DNA from: an uncultured Bacteroidota bacterium
GTDB lineage: Bacteria; Bacteroidota; Bacteroidia; Flavobacteriales; Flavobacteriaceae
Assembly: GCA_902631125.1 (NCBI GenBank)
Contig: CACOXF010000004.1
Span: forward strand, 1 to 53,193
Length of the DNA: 53,193 bases
Reading direction: 5' to 3'
Shown: piece by piece, positions 28,458 to 36,559 of the stretch
Position numbering within the stretch: the stretch's first letter is position 1
Layout: every line of letters starts with the position of its first letter
Notes under the pieces: model-generated
Seen by the model: only the letters and a program-made list of their open reading frames with translations
The model's database searches: none
Told to the model about the DNA's origin: nothing
Made by a program: the position numbers and the translations under genes

Positions 28458-30407
28458 TTGATCAGCAAGTCAACAGTAGATATCGTATTTGAAACAGCTC
28501 GTCTTGAAGAAGTAATCGGAGACTTTGTAAAGCTCAAAAAGTCAGGCTCAAATTTCAAAGGTCTCAGTCCTTTTTCAAACGAAAAAACCCCAAGTTTTAT
28601 GGTTTCTCCAGCCAAGCAGATTTGGAAAGATTTTAGTAGTGGAAAGGGGGGTAATGTTGTTTCTTTTCTGATGGAGCATGAGCACTTTACATTTCCTGAA
28701 GCGATTAAATTTCTTGCCAAAAAATACAATATTGAGGTTGAAGAAACCCAGCAGACCAATGAGCAGAAAGAAGCAGCGTCATTGCGCGAAAGCATGTATG
28801 CTGTAACAGCGTTTGCCCAATCCTATTTCTCAAAAATGCTGACTGAATCTGAAGAAGGAAAAAACATTGGATTGAGTTATTTTAAAGAAAGGGGATTTAC
28901 TGACGAATCGATCGAGCGTTTCCATTTGGGGTACTCACCAGACGAATGGACTGCTCTGACCAATGCAGCAACTGACGCTGGATTTCAAAAGGAATTTTTA
29001 GTATCCACTGGTTTAACGATAGAAAAAGGAGGTAAAACCTTTGATCGTTTTAAGGGACGAATAATGTTCCCAATCCACAGTATGTCTGGCAGAGTGACAG
29101 GATTTGGTGGGCGTATTTTAAAACAAGATAAGCAAGCTGCTAAATACTTGAACTCTCCTGAGAGTGAAGTGTATCAAAAAAGTAAAGTGCTGTATGGGCT
29201 CTATCAAGCAAAACAACACATTGCAAAGGAAAGTAATTGTTATTTGGTTGAGGGCTATACTGATGTGATTCAGATGCATCAGGCTGGGATTCAAAATGTT
29301 GTGTCCTCATCTGGAACTGCACTTACGCCTGACCAAGTTCGTTTGATTCGCCGGCTGACAAATACAATCACACTGTTGTTTGATGGAGATGCTGCAGGAC
29401 TTCGTGCTGCAATCAGAGGAGTTGATGTTATTTTGGAGGCTGGAATGCATGTTTCCATATGTACATTTCCAGCGGGAGAAGATCCAGACAGTTTTGTGAG
29501 AAAGAATCAACCCACAGAGGTCAAAGAGTTTTTAGTTAAAAGCACAGTTGATTTTGTTCAATTTAAGGCAAAATTACTTTCAGAGGAGGGCGAAAATGAA
29601 CCCATTCGTAAGGCAGAAACCATAGGTGAAATTGTTAGTACCATTGCCTTGATACCAGATGCCATACGTCGAGAAATTTATATCCAAGACTGTGCCTCTA
29701 CGATGAATATCAGTGAGGATGTTTTGTTTTCGACCCTTGCTCAGATGCTTCAAAAAAAGGCCAAACAAGCACCACAAACCAAAGCATCAGAAAAGATGCA
29801 AGTGGTTAGCGCACCCAAACAAAAAGTTAATCAACGATTTGTGCTTGAGCGAAATATTATTTCATTGCTTCTGCTTTATGGCAACGAAGAAGTATCGTTT
29901 GAAGATGTCGTTTTACAGTCTGATGATGAAGGCAAAATCGAACTCACACCCACTGAAATTAGTGCGAAGGTGTATGAAAAAATTTACCTAGACCTCCAGC
30001 AAGATGAAGTGGAATTATCGACCAAAAGCTTTCGCGAACTTTACCATTCCTTACTGTCCATTTACAACGAGCAAAAACCCCTTATCATGGAAACTTTTCT
30101 GCTAGAACTCTCTGCAGAGCAATCGGCATTGGTGAGCAGTATTATCATGGATGAGGAAAACAATGTGCTTCATGATTGGGAGAGAAAAAATATCATTATC
30201 AATGACAAAAAGTCTGAAATTGGGCGATGGCTGCAGCAAACCATTTTGAATCTTCGCTGTTTGTTGATACAAGAAAAAATAGGAGAATTAAAGAACAAGA
30301 CAGTCGAAAGTAATGTGGAAACTCATCAAGAAATTCTAGAGGAGGTAAATGATTATGTCGGGCTTAAAAAGAATTTGAGCCAACGCTTAGACCGTGTCAT
30401 TTTTTAA
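28458..30407 (+). CDS. dnaG: DNA primase
   Basis: ISKSTVDIVFETARLEEVIGDFVKLKKSGSNFKGLSPFSNEKTPSFMVSPAKQIWKDFSSGKGGNVVSFLMEHE; likely TTG start at 28458. Confidence 0.96.
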   Translation: MISKSTVDIVFETARLEEVIGDFVKLKKSGSNFKGLSPFSNEKTPSFMVSPAKQIWKDFSSGKGGNVVSFLMEHEHFTFPEAIKFLAKKYNIEVEETQQTNEQKEAASLRESMYAVTAFAQSYFSKMLTESEEGKNIGLSYFKERGFTDESIERFHLGYSPDEWTALTNAATDAGFQKEFLVSTGLTIEKGGKTFDRFKGRIMFPIHSMSGRVTGFGGRILKQDKQAAKYLNSPESEVYQKSKVLYGLYQAKQHIAKESNCYLVEGYTDVIQMHQAGIQNVVSSSGTALTPDQVRLIRRLTNTITLLFDGDAAGLRAAIRGVDVILEAGMHVSICTFPAGEDPDSFVRKNQPTEVKEFLVKSTVDFVQFKAKLLSEEGENEPIRKAETIGEIVSTIALIPDAIRREIYIQDCASTMNISEDVLFSTLAQMLQKKAKQAPQTKASEKMQVVSAPKQKVNQRFVLERNIISLLLLYGNEEVSFEDVVLQSDDEGKIELTPTEISAKVYEKIYLDLQQDEVELSTKSFRELYHSLLSIYNEQKPLIMETFLLELSAEQSALVSSIIMDEENNVLHDWERKNIIINDKKSEIGRWLQQTILNLRCLLIQEKIGELKNKTVESNVETHQEILEEVNDYVGLKKNLSQRLDRVIF

Positions 30408-31054
30408 AACGAATCGATATGAATCGATTGTGCCTTTCTTATCAGTTCAACTAGGTTTCTGACTCTCAATTTTTTCATAATTCGACTTCGATATGTGCTT
30501 ACGGTTTTTTCATTTAGTTTTAACTCTGCAGCAATCTCTTTATTTCTTTTGCCGTCACTAAGCATTTTGAGTACTTCGACTTCACGCATCGAAAGTTTTT
30601 TGAACATTCTTCTTGGCCGACCTGTTGATTCATCAAAGGCAATCGTTTGTGCTAGCTCATTGGTGATAAAAACTCCACCCGAAGCAATTTTCAATATGGC
30701 ATGGCGAAGAGAGCTAGGATTTGCTTTTTTGTTTAGGTACCCAGAGGCGCCTGCTTTTAAAGACGAGATTGCATATACTTCTTCAGGCTGACTTGAGTAG
30801 ACGAGTACACGAGTACCTGGGTATTCTTCCTTAATTCGTCGTAAAACTGTTAGTCCTTCAGATTCATACAGGTCTAACTCCAAAACAATAATATCAATTA
30901 TCTTTTTCTCGATTATCTTAAAAAGGTCGTCTGCTTTAAGTGCTTTCCCAACTATTGAAATCTCTGTGGAATTTTTAAAAACAGACTTAACTCCTTTGTG
31001 GACTATTGGATGTGAATCAGCAAGTACAACTTTAATCACTAACTTATAATACAA
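30404..31054 (-). CDS. Response-regulator-like protein with LuxR/NarL HTH and atypical receiver domain
   Basis: Receiver VVLADSHPIVHKGV...IIVLELDLYESEGL...YSSQPEE...GYLNKK; HTH LSMREVEVLKMLSDGKRNKEIAAELKLNEKTVSTYRSRIMKKL. Confidence 0.9.
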   Translation of the reverse strand: MYYKLVIKVVLADSHPIVHKGVKSVFKNSTEISIVGKALKADDLFKIIEKKIIDIIVLELDLYESEGLTVLRRIKEEYPGTRVLVYSSQPEEVYAISSLKAGASGYLNKKANPSSLRHAILKIASGGVFITNELAQTIAFDESTGRPRRMFKKLSMREVEVLKMLSDGKRNKEIAAELKLNEKTVSTYRSRIMKKLRVRNLVELIRKAQSIHIDSF

Positions 31055-31088
31055 TTTAGAAAAAGTCTCTAAATAAACAACAAATGAA

Positions 31089-31106
31089 ACAAACTACAAA
31101 GTTTGT
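31089..31106 (-). terminator. Weak hairpin downstream of nadE
   Basis: ACAAACT-acaa-AGTTTGT followed by T-rich sequence on the minus strand. Confidence 0.3.
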
Positions 31107-31137
31107 AAGTAAATTCTCAGTAAATTTAACAAAAAAA

Positions 31138-31938
31138 TTACATTAGATGCTGTGGTATAACACAAATTGGAATAGGTAGCATTTTATGTTTGTTCATTTT
31201 ATGATGTTTCATATAAGTTGTGAACACATCTTTTTCGCGATATTTAAAATCAGAAGGTGTTTTGCCGTTTTCGTGCTGTTCCATCGCCCATTCAAGTTCG
31301 TCATAAGACGCACCAAGTTGTTCCTCATCGGTTCGATTATCGTCCCACAACCCATCAGTCGGTGCTGCATTTACAATAGCACGATCGACGCCCAAATATG
31401 ATGCAAGTTTTTTCACTTGACTTTTCATCAAATCAGCTATGGGGCACACATCAACTCCTCCGTCACCATATTTGGTATAGAATCCTACACCAAAATCTTC
31501 AACTTTATTTCCTGTTCCTGCCACGAGTAAGCGTTGTTTTGATGCAAAGTAGTAGAGTGTTGTCATGCGCAGTCGAGAGCGTGTATTTGCTAAAGAAAGT
31601 CCAGTACCTTCAAATTGATTTGGTGCAGCGTCCAATTGACAAAAGGTTTCATAGAGCTCAGTTAATTGCACAACTTTTACACTAACGTTATTGTATTTTT
31701 TTGATAGCCAAGCAGTGTGATTCTTGGCTCTGTGGACTTGATTTTTTTCTTGGTGGATTGGCATTACAAGGCAAAGAGTCGGCTTGCCAGACATTGCGCA
31801 CAATGTAGATGTTAGTGCAGAATCTATACCTCCAGAAACACCAACGACAAACCCATCTAGTTTGGCGTCTTCCATGTATGAAGTTAACCAATCAATAATA
31901 TATTTAGCAACGTCTTTAGTTTTCATAACACTAATCAA
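31138..31938 (-). CDS. nadE: NAD+ synthase (no glutaminase domain)
   Basis: VVGVSGGIDSALTSTLCAMSGKPTLCLVMPIHQ...GTGNKVEDFGVGFYTKYGDGGVDVCPIADLMKSQV. Confidence 0.95.
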   Translation of the reverse strand: MISVMKTKDVAKYIIDWLTSYMEDAKLDGFVVGVSGGIDSALTSTLCAMSGKPTLCLVMPIHQEKNQVHRAKNHTAWLSKKYNNVSVKVVQLTELYETFCQLDAAPNQFEGTGLSLANTRSRLRMTTLYYFASKQRLLVAGTGNKVEDFGVGFYTKYGDGGVDVCPIADLMKSQVKKLASYLGVDRAIVNAAPTDGLWDDNRTDEEQLGASYDELEWAMEQHENGKTPSDFKYREKDVFTTYMKHHKMNKHKMLPIPICVIPQHLM

Positions 31939-31998
31939 TTATCATTTAAAAAAACAGTAGATTAGTAAACTCTAATTTTAGGCTCAAAGGTAGTACAT

Positions 31999-32964
31999 AT
32001 GCGCTTATTCAAAAACTTGTTTCGATCATTTTTGGCCGTGTTATTTTTTTTGCTTCTATTGTGGAGTTGTTCAAATCGAAATTCTTCAACAAACACATAC
32101 TCATATGAGTTGATTCGTTTTGAACAAATTTTTTTTGAATCACACCCTGACTCCTTAGCAGCAGTCGAAAAACAATTTCCTTATTTTTTCCCAAAAAATT
32201 ATCCTTTTTCTGTGTGGGTCAATCGACGCACAGACAGCTTGCAAATGGCACTTTACAAGCAAACAAAAATGATATCAAGAGGTGATATTGAAGATCAAAT
32301 AGATCTTTTTATTGAAGGTCTTACTCGCGTGTTTGAAAACGCGAAACGGCCCAAAAAAGTAATCACCATAACTTCTGATGTTGATTATAACAATAAAGTC
32401 ATTCTGAACGACACCATGGCTTTGGTTGCCATAGATAATTTCTTGGGAGTTAATCATTTTATGTATCAGGGAATTGCCATGTATTTACGACAAGAGATGA
32501 ATTTGCGTGACATTTCTGTGCAACTCGCCGAGTCGTTCGCAGAGCGTATTCTCACAACGCCCAATGATCGAAGTTTTTTGTCGCAGTTAATTCACTATGG
32601 AAAAATACAGTATATCAAGCAAATGATCATACCAGATTTTTCTGAAGATCGCATAATGGGATATACCCCAGAACAACTTGAATGGGCAAGAACAAATGAA
32701 AAAGAGATCTGGAATTTTTTTGTATCCAAAGAGATGCTCTTTAGTACTGACCCAGACCTCATCAATCGTTTTATTTTTTCAGCACCATTTTCAAAATTTT
32801 ATTTAAATATAGATGTTGATTCACCTGGGAAAATAGGACAGTGGTTGGGCTTGCAAATCGTCAATGCTTATCAAAAAAACGAGCGTAAATCCATCGACGA
32901 ACTGCTAAAAACACCAACCAGAGTGTTGTTTGAAAAATCAGAATATAAACCACGACGAAAATGA
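31999..32964 (+). CDS. gldB: Gliding motility lipoprotein GldB
   Basis: Lipoprotein signal (LLLLWSCSNRN), ERFEQIFFE...PYFFP, NHFMYQGIAMYLRQEMN; followed by gldC. Confidence 0.85.
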   Translation: MRLFKNLFRSFLAVLFFLLLLWSCSNRNSSTNTYSYELIRFEQIFFESHPDSLAAVEKQFPYFFPKNYPFSVWVNRRTDSLQMALYKQTKMISRGDIEDQIDLFIEGLTRVFENAKRPKKVITITSDVDYNNKVILNDTMALVAIDNFLGVNHFMYQGIAMYLRQEMNLRDISVQLAESFAERILTTPNDRSFLSQLIHYGKIQYIKQMIIPDFSEDRIMGYTPEQLEWARTNEKEIWNFFVSKEMLFSTDPDLINRFIFSAPFSKFYLNIDVDSPGKIGQWLGLQIVNAYQKNERKSIDELLKTPTRVLFEKSEYKPRRK

Positions 32965-33311
32965 AAGAAACAAGTATTACGATAGATGTTGAGCTTGACG
33001 AAAACCATGTGCCATGCAAGTTGCATTGGTCTGCTCCTGATGGAGGAGTTAGCAATCAAGAAACCCACGCTGTTTTTTTGAGCACTTGGAATAAGGAAAT
33101 GCAGGAAACCGCTCGAATTGATTTATGGTCAAAAGAAATGCCTGTTGACCAAATGCGTGTGTTTGTTCATCAAACACTTGTGGGGATTCACAAGTCGTAC
33201 ATGAATGCTACGCAGGATGTTGAAATGGGTGAGGCCTTCCAACAGTTTTGTGATTATTTTTCAGATGAGCACAATTTGGGAAAAGCCCAAAAAACTAAAG
33301 ATTCGAATTGA
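32961..33311 (+). CDS. gldC: Gliding motility protein GldC
   Basis: ITIDVELDENHVPCKLHWSAPDGG...FLSTWNKEMQETARIDLWSKEMPVDQM. Confidence 0.9.
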   Translation: MKETSITIDVELDENHVPCKLHWSAPDGGVSNQETHAVFLSTWNKEMQETARIDLWSKEMPVDQMRVFVHQTLVGIHKSYMNATQDVEMGEAFQQFCDYFSDEHNLGKAQKTKDSN

Positions 33312-33891
33312 TTGATGCGATGTAGTTGATTATTTCTTCCTTGCCTTCACCTGTTTTTGCAGAGGATTCAAACATTGGGGGGATGCTTTCCCATCCCAGT
33401 TCTAAAAGATGCGATTGATAATGCAATAAATTGTTTCTTCTTTGCTTTTCAGAAAGCTTATCAATTTTGGTGAAAACGATAGAAAATGCGTGTTGATGTG
33501 CTCCAAGCATGTTGATGAAATTTACATCAATTTTTTGTGGTTTATGGCGACTATCAATTAGAACAAATGTGTTGATTAATTGTTCTCTCTTTTCAAAATA
33601 TCCATGTAAGAGTTTTTTGATTTCGTTTCTTCCTTGTTTAGATACTTTGGCGTAACCATAACCAGGCAAATCGACCAAAAACCAACTTTCATTGATGAAA
33701 AAGTGATTAATCAATTTTGTTTTCCCAGGTGTGCCCGATGTTTTGGCAAGTTTTTTATTGTTTGTCAATGCGTTGATGAGGGATGACTTCCCAACATTTG
33801 AGCGACCAATAAAAGCATATTCAGCAGAGTAGGACTTTGGGCATTGATCTACATCCGAGCTGCTGACCAAAAAACGAGCAGAATTAATCAT
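33295..33891 (-). CDS. engB: Ribosome biogenesis GTP-binding protein YihA/YsxC
   Basis: EYAFIGRSNVGKSSLINALTNNKKLAKTSGTPGKTKLINHF...LVDLPGYGYAKVSK; 3' end overlaps gldC convergently. Confidence 0.96.
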   Translation of the reverse strand: MINSARFLVSSSDVDQCPKSYSAEYAFIGRSNVGKSSLINALTNNKKLAKTSGTPGKTKLINHFFINESWFLVDLPGYGYAKVSKQGRNEIKKLLHGYFEKREQLINTFVLIDSRHKPQKIDVNFINMLGAHQHAFSIVFTKIDKLSEKQRRNNLLHYQSHLLELGWESIPPMFESSAKTGEGKEEIINYIASINSNL

Positions 33892-33897
33892 GACAAC

Positions 33898-34662
33898 TCA
33901 GTTTGAGTTTGTCCTCAACCATTTTTCCATGTGCACATTGAATAGATTGGGATGTTCCATCATTGGTGCATGACCACATTCTTTTATCCAAAAAAGAGTA
34001 GAATTTGGAAGAAGACGATTAAAATCGTGACCAACTTCCGGGGGTGTTACAATGTCATTTTTACCCCAAATGATAGCAGTTGGGATTTTGATTTTAGGCA
34101 AATCTTTAGACATGTTATGGCGAATTGCACTTTTGGCAATCGTGAGGATTTTAACCAGTTTTTTTCGATCGTTGACAGTCTCAAAAACCTCATCAACCAC
34201 ATCGTCAGTTGCCACTTTAGGATCATAAAAAACTTCCTCACATTTTTTCCTCATATAATCCTTGTCTTCTCTTTTGGGATAGCTTTCCCCCATAGAGTTT
34301 TCGTAGAGTCCAGAACTTCCTGTGATGATAAGACCCCTAATATTTTTTGGATACAATAAAGAAACAAGTAAACCGATATGGCCGCCCAATGAGTTGCCAA
34401 GCAAGATAACACCATTTAAACCAAGGTGAGAAATAAATTGATCCACGTATTTCGCAAACTCTTTTACATTTGTTTTGAGTAGCGGTAGGTCGTAGATAGG
34501 CAGCATAGGAATTATTACTTTATATCCTTTGCCGGGAAAGTAATCTGTAACTCCTTGAAAGTTACTCAACCCACCCATAAGACCATGAAGAATAACAATT
34601 GGCTTTCCTTCTCCAACCTCTAGGAATTGGTATTTACCTGACTTTTTGATTGTTTCTTGCAT
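33898..34662 (-). CDS. Alpha/beta hydrolase
   Basis: PIVILHGLMGGLSNFQG, LLGNSLGGHIGLLVSLLYP, IIWGKNDIVTPPE; start trimmed. Confidence 0.88.
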   Translation of the reverse strand: MQETIKKSGKYQFLEVGEGKPIVILHGLMGGLSNFQGVTDYFPGKGYKVIIPMLPIYDLPLLKTNVKEFAKYVDQFISHLGLNGVILLGNSLGGHIGLLVSLLYPKNIRGLIITGSSGLYENSMGESYPKREDKDYMRKKCEEVFYDPKVATDDVVDEVFETVNDRKKLVKILTIAKSAIRHNMSKDLPKIKIPTAIIWGKNDIVTPPEVGHDFNRLLPNSTLFWIKECGHAPMMEHPNLFNVHMEKWLRTNSN

Positions 34663-34848
34663 CAATTGATTCAAAATAGTGAACAAATATAACCATTTCA
34701 AGTCAGTTACTTCATTCATTGCAAACAAAGTACGGTTTACATCATTTTAAAAATGTGAAACCAACTAATGTTTTATAATTTGTATGTAACAAACACATTT
34801 TAAGCATTTTATAAAGCCCGAGTGTCAAAGGTGTCTGAATTTATCAAC

Positions 34849-34894
34849 AAAGTGGTAAAAAGTGGTAAAAAGTGGTAAATAATTGATATATTTG
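34849..34894 (+). promoter_or_regulatory. mraZ promoter with three-repeat MraZ box
   Basis: AAAGTGGTAA AAAGTGGTAA AAAGTGGTAA, 10-bp period; TATATTTG -7 element at 34887-34894. Confidence 0.8.
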
Positions 34895-34914
34895 ACTCAG
34901 TTAGAGTTGAAAAA

Positions 34915-35370
34915 ATGCATGTTGTCGGTACGTACGAATGCAAGTTGGATCCCAAGGGTAGGGTAAAGCTTCCTGTGTCCATCACCAAGCAGCTCAAGGG
35001 AGTTGAGACGTTTGTTCTTAAGCGTTCGGTCTTTCAAAAGTGCTTGGAGCTATATACTTTGGAGGAGTGGTCAGCCATGATGGAAAAGGTGAACAAGCTG
35101 AATCGATTCAGAAAAAAGAACAACGACTTCATTCGCCGATTTACTGCAGGCGTCAAGATGATTGACCTCGATGCAGCAACTAGAATTTTGATTCCAAAGG
35201 ATTTGCTTACCATCGCTTCTTTGGACAAGTCTTTGGTTTTATCATCAGCAATCAACATGATTGAAATTTGGGATAAGGAGCTTTATGAAAAGGCCATTGA
35301 TGATGCTGCCCTTGACTTTGCACAACTGGCAGAAGAAGTAATGGGAAATCACGATGAGGATGTATCATAA
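34915..35370 (+). CDS. mraZ: Transcriptional regulator MraZ
   Basis: MHVVGTYECKLDPKGRVKLPVSI; first gene of dcw cluster. Confidence 0.95.
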   Translation: MHVVGTYECKLDPKGRVKLPVSITKQLKGVETFVLKRSVFQKCLELYTLEEWSAMMEKVNKLNRFRKKNNDFIRRFTAGVKMIDLDAATRILIPKDLLTIASLDKSLVLSSAINMIEIWDKELYEKAIDDAALDFAQLAEEVMGNHDEDVS

Positions 35371-36253
35371 GTCCGTTTTGCTGGATGCTTGTCTGGAGGG
35401 GTTAGCTCTCAAAGAGTCTGGCACTTATGTCGATGTTACTTTTGGTGGTGGAGGACATACCAAAGCAATTTTAGACGCGATTGGCAGTAGAGGAAAGGTC
35501 ATTGCTTTTGATCAAGATGAAGATGCTATTGAAAACTTATTGGATGATGATCGTTTGATTTTTATTCATCAAAACTTTTCTTTTCTACAACGCTTTTTAA
35601 AATTTCATAAAATCGATAAAGTCGATGGTATTTTAGCAGATCTAGGTGTTTCATCACACCAAATCGATACACCAGGAAGAGGTTTTTCTATACGCTTTGA
35701 TGGCCCCCTTGATATGAGGATGAATTCATTGGAAAGGCTATCGGCAAGAGATGTCGTGAATACCTACACAAAAGAACAACTCAGTGATATTTTTTACCAA
35801 TATGGCGAGCTGACCAACCCCCGAAAGATTGCATTACGAATTGTGGAGCAACGAAGTCAAAAGCCCATTGAAACAACCCTTGAACTTACAGAGATTCTCA
35901 GTCCCTTAGTGCCTGTAAAAATCAAACATAAAGTGATGGCTCAAATTTTCCAAGCCCTCCGCATTGAAGTGAACCAAGAGTTGTATGCATTGAAGTCCCT
36001 ACTCGAACAAAGTGGTGAGGTTATTAAAAGCAATGGAAGACTTTGCGTGATAAGCTATCACTCATTGGAAGATCGTTTGGTGAAACGATTTATACAGTAT
36101 GGATGCTTTAATAGCGAACCTATTAAAGATGAGTTTGGACACTCACATGTGCCTTTCAAAAAGGTAGGGAAATTGGCTTTGCCCAGTGAGAAAGAAATTA
36201 AAAAAAATAAACGTGCACGCAGTGCAAAGTTGCGAATAGCAGAGAAAATATGA
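35354..36253 (+). CDS. rsmH: 16S rRNA (cytosine1402-N4)-methyltransferase
   Basis: YHKSVLLDACLEGL...YVDVTFGGGGHTKAIL...DGILADLGVSSHQID...RLCVISYHSLEDRLVKRFI. Confidence 0.97.
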   Translation: MRMYHKSVLLDACLEGLALKESGTYVDVTFGGGGHTKAILDAIGSRGKVIAFDQDEDAIENLLDDDRLIFIHQNFSFLQRFLKFHKIDKVDGILADLGVSSHQIDTPGRGFSIRFDGPLDMRMNSLERLSARDVVNTYTKEQLSDIFYQYGELTNPRKIALRIVEQRSQKPIETTLELTEILSPLVPVKIKHKVMAQIFQALRIEVNQELYALKSLLEQSGEVIKSNGRLCVISYHSLEDRLVKRFIQYGCFNSEPIKDEFGHSHVPFKKVGKLALPSEKEIKKNKRARSAKLRIAEKI

Positions 36254-36558
36254 GACAAAGTCTGTTGGAAATTCTTCGAGGTTCTTTCTTGGTACAACAA
36301 GGTGCCTTTAGGAATTGGCGACTTATTATTTTCTTCTTTTTTCTGGCGGGGATTATGATTGCGTCCTCTCACAACATCGACCAAAAGGTGATGGAAATTT
36401 CTGCTCTTAACACTGAAATCCAAGAGTTAAAAAGTCAATTTGCTGAAACAAGAACCAAGGCCATGTATATGCGTCTTGAGACTAAAGTAAAAACTAAACT
36501 GTCCGAGCGTGGGTTTGTTTCCTCAGTCACTCCTCCCACAAAAATCATAATTGAATAA
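36250..36558 (+). CDS. ftsL: FtsL-like cell division protein
   Basis: Position between rsmH and ftsI; one TM helix then coiled-coil-like EIQELKSQFAETRTKAMYMRLETKV. Confidence 0.75.
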   Translation: MRQSLLEILRGSFLVQQGAFRNWRLIIFFFFLAGIMIASSHNIDQKVMEISALNTEIQELKSQFAETRTKAMYMRLETKVKTKLSERGFVSSVTPPTKIIIE

Positions 36559-36559
36559 A

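Noticed and set aside
28442-28795. 117-aa minus-strand ORF over the dnaG start
   Set aside because: Antisense to the conserved primase zinc-binding region; no independent support.
33952-34359. 135-aa plus-strand ORF antisense to the alpha/beta hydrolase
   Set aside because: Composition of a shadow ORF, no recognisable family, fully within a supported CDS.
34849-34880. Short tandem repeats considered as a CRISPR or satellite array
   Set aside because: Ten-bp period, no spacers, located at the mraZ promoter; better explained as an MraZ box. No CRISPR array was seen in the window.
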